Shown in pieces: positions 21,696 through 34,500 of a stretch of 64,000 nt of DNA; position 1 is the stretch's first letter; every line of letters starts with the position of its first letter. The stretch is from Hydractinia symbiolongicarpus (lineage: Eukaryota > Cnidaria > Hydrozoa > Anthoathecata > Hydractiniidae). Under the pieces are notes generated by a model. It was given only the letters and a program-made list of their open reading frames with translations. It was not told where the DNA came from and did no database searches. The DNA is taken from the NCBI RefSeq assembly GCF_029227915.1, contig NC_079884.1, forward strand, positions 25,234,001 to 25,298,000, read 5' to 3'. A program made the position numbers and the translations under genes.

Positions 21696-24600
21696 TTAAG
21701 TCTTACTTGATGTCACTAATTCGTCTTTTTCAGATAGAAAAGAGTGCCAGGTAAGGGTCTTGTCTATTACGGCGACGATGCTAAGCATTAGATCTAAACA
21801 CACTGAGGCGGCTTGAATAACCTAAAAACGAACGATAAGAAAATAAACAAACGATAACGAAATATAACAAACGATAAGGAAATATAACGAACGATAAAAA
21901 ATATAACGAACGATAAAAAATATAACGAACGATAAGAAAACATAACGAACGATAAGAAAACATAACGAACGATAAGAAAATATAACGAACGATAAGGAAA
22001 TATGACGAACGATAAAAAAATATAACGAACGATAAGAAAATATAACGAACGATAAGGAAATATGACGAACGATAAAAAATATAACGAACGATAAAAAATA
22101 TAACGAACGATAAGAAAACATAACGAACGATAAGAAAACATAACGAACGATAAAGAAATATAACGAACGATAAGGAAATATGACGAACGATGAAAAAATA
22201 TAACGAACGATAAGAAAATATAACGAACGATAAGGAAATATGACGATAGATAAAAAATATAACGAACGATAAGGAAATATGACGAACGATAAAAAATATA
22301 ACGAACGATAAAAAAATATAACGAACGATAAGAAAATATAACGAGCCATAAGAAAACGCCAACAAATTATAAAGAGCGATAACAATATATAACGAGCAAA
22401 AACAAAAATAACAAATAACTAGTAGTCGGTGGCCCGTGGAAAATTCACAGGTTTGCCCGTTTTTTTAAAACCGCATAGCGTGCTTGTCGCTACTCTCGGT
22501 ACCATTTTGCGTGACAGACGGACAGACGTATAACGGGTATTATAATATAGATAACAAAATAGAATGAACGATAACAAAATAAACGAAAAAAACAATAAAC
22601 GAAAAACCAACGAACGAACCAATATATATGAACGTATCAATAATTATCCACAAAAAAACCTACAGAAAAAGTGAGTGGTAAAACACACAGATGGACAAAC
22701 AGGCAGATAGGTGAGCGAAAGAAAAGAAATAACTATGAAAAATCATTCTTACGTCATATTTTTGACTCTGTGAAAAATTCTTGACGGCTTCGCCACCAGG
22801 AATGACAACTTCAATCATTTCTAAACAAAAACCGTGTATTGTCATTTATATTCAGCGGGAACTCATAAAAATATGACGAAAAGAGTTAGTCACCCTCGCA
22901 AGACGTGTTTTCAACATTTTGCAACGCGCTTTCCAATTCCAGCTTTGAAACATCAGCGCACTTTCGGATGACTTGAAAATTTCTTCTCAACAAATCTTTC
23001 AGGTTCCACACACCAGTCTATGCGTTTAAGAAAATTCCTTTATTAATATTTCCATACGTATTCAGCGTGTTTATTTATGCGAGTAGAAGAAAGGTAATCT
23101 GCGAGTACTTATTCTCGCGAATGACGTTAAAATTTTCGTAAAGTACACGAAGAGCTAGTTACGACAAAACATGTCATTAAACAAGCACCAATGCATCGCT
23201 ACCTTGTTTTCGTTTCGAGGATCTTTTAACAACCAAAAACGCACAAAGTTTAGGCCAGCCATAAGTCTAGTAAAACAGAAAATAGAAGGATTATGCAGAA
23301 GAACACTAGAGCACGCTTTTCAAAATGAAACATAAAATTTATTACGCTACGAGGCACAACAATAATAGAAATATTTAGGTACATCGCTATCCGTATTTTC
23401 ATGATAGGTTTCACACCTATGTTAAATTTTATCTGTATAAAACTTAAGGCACGAAATAGGACGTTTAGATAAGATCTGACGTGAACTCAAACCATGTTGA
23501 GTCACTTCTGCCCACGGGGTATTCAATCCTTTATGGACCACCCCGAAATGAAATGCAACCCAGATAAAACATCATATATAAGTCGCAGTCGCACTTTTCA
23601 TTGTAATGTGGAATTTAACTTCGCCCGAATTCGGTCTCATGTAAACGATGCCTAATAAACAAAATATTAAAGCGACACAACATATATCGTAATTGCACAA
23701 AAAAACAGAGGAAAATACCTGTCTGATTCGTTCAGTATGTTACTTTCACCTAACACCAACTCTGTATACGAGAGTGCAAGTGTCGAGACATCCTTCACGT
23801 ATACATCCTCGTTCATCTAAACATTGAAATTTATTTAGTTGCAAATGCAATGTTTTGTACACAAAAAGGTGGAATTGGTTACCTTGAACCTATTTAGTAA
23901 GCGAAACCGTAACCCATTTTATTATATTGCTGACCAAATGAGAGAGAAAAAACAGTGCATGGGCAATGCTTTTATTTAACTGATTTCAAACCCGCGCTAA
24001 TAGGCTATCTTGAGTTGCACTGTTCAATAAGTTACCCAAAGTGTTGCATTGCTTGCCACCCACTATTCTTACATGACCAACATACCACACTAAGAGGTTG
24101 GTCAGGTACAATTCAACACAGATCTTACGACACGTGTGAATTCGTAACCATTAAGCGGTCTTACATCATAAAATTCCACTAGCGCAGTTGTGATGAATTT
24201 GATCAAATAACCACGTAAGCCTGCATGTTGAGACTGGTCGTACACAGATCTAAACATAAACACACGCCTTATGGTTAGCTCTTTGATTAAAGACAGGGTA
24301 TATATTTAGGTCATTTTTTTATAATTAAACATCCGTATGTTCGTTCCCAACAAAGAATATTTCACCATGATCATGGCCTCTGATCAAGACAGGCGAATCA
24401 AATCCATGTAATCATATTAAAGAGAAGCTAGTGATGTGCGGAGTAGCTTCTCTTTAATAGGGTATATATTATTAGAAAAAGCACCTGTTATTTCGCGTAG
24501 CATTTCCGTTGCAGTAAAATCTGATTTAAAGCTGGCTGTTCTTATTTTTCAAACCTTCGAACTTCAGTTTAATTTCTTATTTAGAGAACGCCCAAGAATT

Positions 24601-25467
24601 GTGTTTATAAACACGGTTGCAATCTCACCAATACAAAGACATTATTGTTATTGTCGGTTATTGTCGGTTAATAAACAAACAATCGCAAGTAAAAAAACAA
24701 AACAAATAACTTAACGCTGACAGAGAGTTGTAACGAAGAGAATTTAAATCCTGTATTGTTCTTATAGCAAAAACTCGTGATGTTCTTAATCTTAGAAAAT
24801 AATGATTTGAGCCTGGAGCTGTTATTATTCTTATTTTATGACAAAATGTTACGCTCGTGTTCTTATGAAATTTGATTTTATATGAAAAAGTTAGTATAGC
24901 TAAACAAATGTTATTCATTCTAATCATTATTTGCTATTTTTTATTGCCAACATATACCTGCAGCCGAGCACATATGATGTTGCTAAAGCAAAGTAAAGAG
25001 GACAATAGTTATATTTTTTCCCCAAGAGAAAGACTAAAATTAAAAACACGCCCATTTAAAGTCAAATTAAACAGGCTGACTTACAGATTACCCCCTGCGA
25101 AAGTTGCTTTCATATAAAAGACCTTTGAAAGTTATTTAGGAATCTTTATTTAAAAAGCGGTTCTTTAGTAGTTTTCGAGATAATAGATGTAAATTCCGCT
25201 AATTTATGAGAAATTATGACGTCATAAACTACCTTTAAAACATGGATTTTTTGTTTTTTGGCTAAACTATGTCTTGGTAAAAATGTTGAATATGACGCCT
25301 TACTTAGAGCTAGCTCATGATGCCTTAAATTCGTAAGACTTAATCAAGATTTTTCAAATTCCTAGACAACTCTTTCATAAGAAATTGTTTTTTCGCGGAA
25401 AGTAAGCCTTTATAACAACTAAGATAGACATATAAATATAAAAATGAAACAAAGAAAAGTTATCAAA

Positions 25468-25546
<79 letters not shown>

Positions 25547-28500
25547 AAATGATTACCTCAATATCAGATATTTGTCTATTGTTTGTATTTTTAGCAGATA
25601 TAAAGAGAAAATTTCTTTAGCGTTCTGTCTCTAAATAATCAAAACATTAGAATATTTCATCACTTCATCAATCATACTGTAATCAATTAATCGCACTTAT
25701 TTTATGTTTAGTTTTATCGCTGACTTTGTTAGCATGTCACAACAGTAACGAGCAAATGCATTAGAGGTATACAATCGATAATGTAAAAACAAGGAGCTTT
25801 CCTTTCCTTAACAAAAAATGACCACCCTCACGTCCTTCCTTGATAGACGCCAAACTCAGTCAATGAATATCGGTTAAAAAATACCTTTATGCTTTGCATG
25901 GGGTCCGAAATATAGCTCCGGCGCAATTATTTTGACTGTAGCCGTTAGCCTGTAAAAAATCCGCGGGTCCCCGTCAGGAAATTATCTACTCTACGGTGAA
26001 CCTGAAATCAAGATGCGCGCAGCCATTTTGAGCACACGTGTATTAATAAAGGAGACTAAAGTCGTTAACCCGTGGTTATATAAATTTATGGATACGCCAG
26101 TCCCTTATATTCCGCGTTTATCGTACACATTTCGTGCATTTTTAGTACGAAGTGATCTTGGCAGCCATATTGCAGACGAAATACGGCTATTATTATATAG
26201 AGATTTGAATATCTTACGAGAATTTGTAACCGGTTAAGTTTTTTTTTGCAAGCGATCAATCGCGAAAAACTCATAACTGATAAATTTTTTGACCTGCGAA
26301 ATTAAATTTAGTAAACAGTAATACTCTCAAAAACCAGTCCCATTTAAGTACACGTACCAGCTTTTCCTGCTGACACCATATCATTACGTTTGATAACCCC
26401 TAAAATTAAATAGATGTTGATGAAATTTAATTTAGCAACGCAATCCAAGGGTTTTTCTTTTCCACAGCTATAAAACACTCGACTTACTAGTGCAATTTTT
26501 GAAAATGTTTCAACAGCCACTCGAGAGAAGATTTTATCTTCCAGCGGTTTCAATAAAAAATTTAATAAATCCTAAAAATACAACAGTCTTCTACTAGTAA
26601 CATTCGAGTCACCTATTCAAATTTACGTGACCGGTTTGTGTTTTGAACACACTTAAAGAAAAAAGTGTACTAAGGAGTAAATTATAAAATAGGTATGAAA
26701 TGTTTGAGAGAGTTGGTTGGGTTAACTTACTTTTCATATTGGTAAGAAGAAAGGATTTGGTTGCCACTCTTTTTGTGAAGTCAAATTTAAAGGGTTTTGA
26801 GGAGTTTTGATAAGAGCTTTTATTAAAAAAAAAACAAAAAAAAACGGTATTTTCATATAAAAAAAGAAGGAGATTAGGTCAATTTTTCCAAAGAAATTAA
26901 AAATATATTAGGAACATTTAATTTTTAAGGTAACGCCATGAGTAAAAAACAAATTATTTCTGTACCCATGGTAGCATTTTGTTGCATTATGGGGATAAAA
27001 ACATTTAACAAAACAAGTAGTTTTCTGAAATAAAAACTGAGAAGATCAGGTAATCAGGAGATTTGAGGAAAAAAAATGTTAACGTCTACTTTTGGCGGAG
27101 ATTCGAGGATTTTTGTGGAGACATCTTAAAATTGAGGAGAATTGAGGGGTTTTAAGGAGGGGTGACATAAGATTAATAGCAGTGACTCACCAGAGACATC
27201 CTCACTGAATCATCTGCAGATCTAAAAACAAAACAAATCAAAACATTATAACAATGTAAAGTTTGCTGCTCAAAAAAAAAAAAACATCCATACTTACATT
27301 CGAAGAGTTTCAGCTATATGTCGAGAGGCTAGTTGAAACAGAGTGTCACATCTAAACATGAAATTTTCACTATTTTACTTGTTCCGTTTGCGGAATTTTT
27401 TTTATTTTAGGTCATTTATGGCCTGCTTTAAAACGAGAGGGCGTTAATGACGACAGGCGCTACTTCAAATGCTCACGAAATTCTTATACGCAAACATCTA
27501 ATGACGATCGACTCAACGACTTTTCACGCGACATAGAAAAAAAATTACCGCCATTAGAACCGGTGTTACGTAGACAATAGCGACCTTACAAAACTAGGAC
27601 AGGGCGAGCTACGATGAATGGATATATTCTTTTTTTAATGCGCATGTACAGATCAGGGTAAAACACCAAAAACAAAGTTGCCAAACCTCAAATATTCTAG
27701 CGAAATAAAAATGTCCTGAAAATACTTATGATAAAAGCACGCAGAAAAAGCAAATAATAATACTTGATTGGCAAATTTGACCACGGACAACAAAGAACAA
27801 AAGAATTCACGAAAAAACTTAACGAAATTATTTAGTTTATTTTTATATATATATTACTGTATTTTTCTATGAATGGATATGCTAAGGGTTCAATATTTTA
27901 ACCAGCACCCTGTACATGATATTTACGCATTAATAATTCGGAATATATTTCATTATGAGAAAGTAAGGAAGCATCAGTACAAACCTATACACCACAGGAA
28001 ATTGATCAACTTGAATTGACTGAACAAAAGTGATATGAAGAAATGCCACAAATCCAACAGAATCAAGATGCAAATTTTCTAAAACAAATTCAACAAACGC
28101 ATATTTCATGCAGACGCTATCAATTTTATTTGATCTTATTACCGTGTATGTTACTCATTAAGATTACCTTTCGCTATATGTTCAAGCAGTTGAGAAAACG
28201 ACATCAAATCATGGACACCCATCTATAAAAAAACAATTATTTTTCCCCTTTGGGAATTCTTCCTGCCTTATTGCAATGAAAGTGATGTACAACCAATCAA
28301 AGAGTCAAGTAGTCATTATTGAAATTTAACAATTAAACTTAACACTCCAAATATTTGGTCCAAATATAAGGTTGCACTAGTGACGCCTTAGAGGGATTGA
28401 GTTTAAGAAAAAAATTAAACTTTAAATACTGTGTATTCCATACGAAGGTGTTGTTACCGTTATTTTATTCCAGTCACCATGGAAACTGAAAAGGATATTC

Positions 28501-31500
28501 TTCTTCACTAGGATGCCTAAAAAACACAACAGACTGCAAAAAATATGTTAGCTGTTCTTCGAAGGAAAAAAACCCAGTTTGCTCATAAGCTTTTAACATG
28601 TTGGATGGAACTGTTCTTTAGGTAATCTGTTTTTGCAGAAAGGGGTGTGTGTGTGTGTGTGAGGGGAGGGGGGTGTGGGGGGCAATTTCAACAAAAGTCT
28701 TAAAATTATAGGGGGAACAAGTATACATGGAACACAAGAGAAAAAATCAACTTTGACAAAGAAGTTAAAATAAAGAAATAAATCAAAGGCAATGTGTTCA
28801 ATGGAAATCTAAAATCACAATTTCAATCACTATCCAATTACCCCAACTATATATAGGTTAATCCTCCACCCCAATAATTAGAGAGATCTCTATAACACTA
28901 ATTGTACACTGTCTCTCAGTTACAACATATACTCACGAAACTTTTAGGTTATTGAGGACCAAGCTTTAAGGTCCCACTAAACAGCCAATTTTACAGCCCC
29001 TGACATAGAGTATAGTATAATCTATAATTCTTGGTATACATTCTCAGTGATTTGATTACCTAACCAAATATTGTAATTATTGAACTGATTTTATTCGAAG
29101 TGGTTTGGCAAAGGTATACAAACTGTGGGAAAGCTGTAAGAAGTATAGTTATTAACCTTACTCATGGGAGAAAATTGGAACAAATATCCACTACGTGCTA
29201 TATCTTTGTGGATAACATTAGAACGGTTAACCCAATGACCTTGTTGTTGGCGATTTGTTAATCAATTTGAAATGGAATGACGTTGTGCACAACATTTTAA
29301 AGCTTTTTCAGATTCATTACGAATTTAAAAGTAAAACTAAAGTTATTATGCTATAAATAAATAAAGTAAAAAGTCGTGAAAAAAAATTAATAAAAAATAC
29401 ATTATATTGATGTACAGTGTCTGTCGGAGATATTTCTCATTAAGAAAAATTTTACTTTTCCATAACAAACCCAAGTGAAACTATATAACTAGGTTAATTA
29501 TTTATACATTGCAGCAAAGCTTTTTTCAATTTCCAAAAAACCTATTTATAATATGATCATTTTTTGAAGACAACTTAATTTTATATGCACAATGTTTTTC
29601 AAAACATTGAAGTAAAGAAAAACACATGTCACACAAGAGGAAAGAACAGCTTCAAACTTGATCGCCTGTTATTAAAAATGACTGTGAGAACGTGATGCTG
29701 GCATGGGCTTATACAGAGATATTATTCTCAGCATCCTCATGATTATTTTATCCGTTACCATAGTGATATTAAACACAGCATGCTTGCTGATAACCACCAC
29801 CTCTTCAAAACTCCGAAGCAATCCTTCATCAGTGTTATTAATAAGCCTTCTCTCTCTGCATTTGTTTCAAGGATGTGTTGTGATCCCATGTCAAATAGGA
29901 GAGTTGCATATTTCTAACCACATACTGTCGGTGCTATCACAAGCACTCTTCACCACAGCCAATTGTGGCATTTGCATTCATGTATTAACGATCGCTATAG
30001 ACCGTTTGTTGGCTGTTAAGCTGCTGGCATCTTATAAGAACCAAGTAACAAAGAAACGGATGACGATTTCGATTACTTTTGTCTGGATGTATATTATTAT
30101 AACTAGTTCTATACCATTCCTAACGAATGAGAATACTGCGTTGATTTACCATGAAACATCAACCTGGCGTTACTACATTATTATCATCAACATGGTTTTG
30201 CCTTCTGCAGCGATTATTGTTATTTATACAATGGTGTTCCAAACCATGAAAGAAAAATACAAAGTCAATCCATTGCAAGACTCAATAAAATCAAAAACCA
30301 ATCTTAACACAATCTCAACTCCATTTGAGGTGCCCTCCACATTGTTAGTAAGTCCACAACATGTCATGACTCCTCTCCCAAGTACTTCAGATTCTCCAAA
30401 AATCATGGCAATCGTCAGTGCACTTAATCAGAGAAACGAAACAGAGAATGGAAAGTTGTCCGCTCCGTCTCAGTTTTGTGACAACCGATTAAAATCAATA
30501 GTAAATCGCTTTAAAAGTAATAAAAAAGTGGAAGACAAAGTCATTAAAAAGTCCATCAAAACTACGTTTAAAATCATGCTGAGTTATATTGTCATGTGGG
30601 TGCCATGCATTACGTATAAATTAATCAACACAAGAACAGGTCTAAAACACAGTGGGAATACAAAAAGTTTAACAGAAATTATTATTTATACTGTCGCTTT
30701 TTTAGATAGTATCGTCTGTCCAGTTGTATATTGTTACTATAACTACGCATTTAAGAGCGAATATAAGAAGTTAAAACGCAGAAAGATAGGCAAATCACAT
30801 CATATCAACTTGACAATTATGACACCAGTGCTTCCGTCGAGGACTTTGCAACAAGGACAATCCAAGATTTAAAAAAAAACTTCTTTGGCAATCCAGTTTT
30901 CTACGTACATTATGGTGAAGCTAATTTTTAAAGTCATCTGAAAATGTTTTCTATATTTATTTATCATAAAAAAGAGGAAAAAAAAGAAAGAAAGAAATAA
31001 AGTCACAAAGAATCAGTTTTTAGAGCAATTTGAGAGCTTTCTTTTTTCTTTTTTTCATAATTCGTACACCTATTTAATTAAGGTGTACAAGACTTAACAG
31101 ATACTGAGCGGTTGTGATGTTGTACTTTAAAATACAAAGCCCGAGGTCAAAAGTACAGATCGAGCTTGGAGGTCTGTGCCCTTGACCAAGTTTTATTACC
31201 TGACTGTATCTGGTCTGCAAATAAATTTTCCTTTGTAAACAAAACAAACAAAGCTATACTTAAGTTGCTATTCCCAAGGCACCAAGGAAGAAAAAATGCA
31301 TGTTCGATTTGGATACTTCTCGAATTCAAAATCGTTTAATTTAAAATTGTGTAAGTACACAAAACAAACTCAAATCATTGTTTTGGTGAACTCAAACGAA
31401 AGGTTGTTTTAAGGAAGCCACTTTTATATTTTTTGTGTGCTATGAAAATGTTTTTTATTTGTTTACGTTTTTATGTTACCATTTTAGTAATGGCTTCCAA

Positions 31501-34500
31501 AACCGGTTAATATGCCTTCATACAAAGATCTGTTAAAATAAGACGTAAACCAATTAAATCATCGGGTTTTTTCATACTAACCGGTTTTTTGTATCAGTCA
31601 GGCAACAAAAGGAGATACAACCCATAAAGCAACCATTGAAATCCTATTTAATTCCTATTAAAAGCGGTGCCCTTTATTAATATCCTTGGTGCAGAGTTTA
31701 CTGGATATGCAAAGATTTGCGACACACTTATTAGGACACAAGATACAAGAAATCAGCAGAATTTTGCCAGCCTTAGAGGGATTTTAATGCTATTATAAAA
31801 TATGATAAATAAGAAAATTGCCTTAAGCATATCAAAGAAGCATTGAAGAGCTCAAATAAGTTGATGTAAAATTAACTGGGTTTACTTACAACTGAAACAA
31901 AATATTTCTACTTTGTGTGATTTCATATTCACACCAATCATTTGATGTTGTTTCGCTATATAGATCATCCACGTTCACACACTTCCTTCTTTGAACTTTT
32001 GCCACCATGGTTGATGTAAACTTGCATATGCAATCATACATTGTTTCAAGTTCATCTTTTGTGTCACTATGCTCATACTCTTCTTCTGCTTCCACACTGT
32101 CTTTATCTGACAAAGCATTTTCCATATATTTGGTTATTTCCTTTGTCACATCTTCAAGATGAATGGACTGTTTGCTTTTCAACTTCAAAAGAGCTACAAT
32201 ATTAAATTTATTACAGTACGACTTCATAGTATTCCAATATTACAACACTTTTCAGCAAACATTACAAGTTATTCTTACTTTGAGAACACGCATCAACAAG
32301 AATAACAACGTCTTTGAAGGAGGTTAAGGAGGAGATCTGTTCTACTAATGCTAGTATCATTTCTTTAGAACTGCAAACCTAAAAATCAATGTAAACAAGA
32401 CAGTTAAGGTATAAATAGGCTGACTCCTAATTTCCTTTTAGTAATCATGCCTCATTTCAAAGCACTGGCAGACTTACAAGCAAATATTTATTTGATTGTA
32501 AGTCTTTTTTAATCTAATTACTCCTAGCTAATTTAAATAACAATGATTTCAATTTACATAACAACTGTGTTCTGGTTTTAATATCTGACCAACATCAATC
32601 TTTTGTGCTCTGTGACTTAGCACCATTGAAGTATTGTTTGCATATTCTTGCACACTTTGAGTACCATTCATTTTGTCTGTTTAACTCCAAAAGTTACCAT
32701 TTCTTACAGCAAAATAACATTTTTTAGATATTGTAAAGGTGAACTGCTTATTATAATTTTTTTTTTGTCAAAATGACACTTGTTGCTCGGCCCAGGTCTC
32801 TTAAAGTTTTGAAGTCACTCAGGATCACATTGCCACATTGGTTTGAAAAGACCCTATAAAAAGGTTTTACTTACAAAATGTGATTGCAAACCTGCTTAAA
32901 AAATTAGTGTTGCATAATAATAGAAAAAAAATTTAAACAATTTAAAGAGACTTTTTAAACAAAAATTTCAGCTCTATAATTTAAAGTCAGAAATTATTCC
33001 ATACTTGTGGATTTCGCTAAAACATATGTATGAAAATATGGGTAACCTAATCTAAGATAAGCAAATATCTCCGATTGAAAACAGGAGTTCTTTATCATTC
33101 TTTGACGTTAAACTCACCCATTTCATTACCTTTTTTTTGACATTAGTTTTTAGGAAACTAATGTGTATTGCTGCTGAATATAAACGTGACCTTCTTCCTA
33201 TGCTACCAGATTGACATTACTTTTTCTTCTATAATGTATTTGTATCCTTTAAATCATATTCAGAACATTGAAATGGCACATTGAAATGACATGTATTTTA
33301 TAACCAGTGCTACTCATTAATTGCAGTTAAAAATATTAAGAAAATGTTAATTAAGTGTTCTCGATAAAAATACACTTCTGTTTTTAATCTTCGTTACTTT
33401 CGAGTAACAAATGGCCACTAAAATATAACTTTATACAAACAAACTATTTTACAATCCAATGATCCACAAATCAGAAATATTATAAAGATTTGTGTTTTTT
33501 GTCTATGTGAATAACAATGTACATGAAATAGTTGACCTATTAAAACTTTTTTGGGAATAGCAATCAGCGTTATTTTACTGATCTGGTAGGATGCGACAAA
33601 TGCAAAGTATGTGAAATTTTTCTATAATTTGAATAAATTTTCTTTGCGATTAATTTCAGTTACTTACTAAACTATACTAGTTCAAAAATACAATAACTTC
33701 AGTACAAAGAAGATTAGGCTTGAACGATTTTATGGGGTGCTTTTAGAACAATGTAAAGAAATCTGCATAAAAAAAGTTTGGGCACATTAGGGAAGGGCAT
33801 AAGCCTTTTACAAGAAAAAATAAAAGATTTTGACCGAATAACAGAGAATTAGATATAATTTTTTTTAGCAAAGTGATTTCTTCAAAGCCTGTGCCTATGC
33901 TAAGAAAATTTTAAACCAAATAAGCTTGTCATTATCTTAACCAAAAGTTAATTAGCTTGACACGGAAAATTTTCATATCTTACAACATGATTCAAATAGG
34001 GTTAATATTTGACATTACAAACCACCACTTAATTTAATGCAACCTTTCATAGGGTGTCGTCATTAAATAGAATAAATCATCGTTAAATACTAAAACACTC
34101 AGCCTATCAATCATGTGATACATGCAATAATCTGTTATAATGATTTGACAATATTTGTTTTTATCATATACTCAAAATTTTTCATTCCACAAAAAATGTG
34201 ACTGTAAGCTGTTTTTTGGTTTAATTGGAAAAAAACACAGACTACCATGTATGCTGAACATAATTGGCACCATGTGCTGCCATTTTTTTTTAACTGCTTA
34301 CTCACACTGCCCATAAACTGCTAGTTATGTCAATACACTGAAAAGTTTACCATAATAAATTTATGGTAGAAAAAATAAAAAAGTAATAGAAAACAGTATT
34401 TTTCAAATACACAGCACCCTTAATGACCTGATGCAAGATGATAACAGGTTATAAGGGCACCTTCAAAATGACTACCGCTACACAGATAGAAAACCGTATC

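Noticed and set aside
21781-22385. Three overlapping 115-194-codon minus-strand frames rich in Phe/Tyr/Ser/Arg
   Set aside because: They are readings of the 20-bp minisatellite in every frame, inside the last GLMN intron.
21826-22392. CRISPR array
   Set aside because: The repeats are contiguous 20-bp units without unique spacers, in a eukaryotic intron.
23955-24182. 75-codon plus-strand frame
   Set aside because: It overlaps the GLMN exon 24165-24249 and adjacent intron on the opposite strand, with no independent support.
31188-31205. 15-nt putative GLMN micro-exon between a TTTGCAG acceptor and a GTAATA donor
   Set aside because: Splice-like sites are common in AT-rich introns and it does not restore the missing phase with any similarity.
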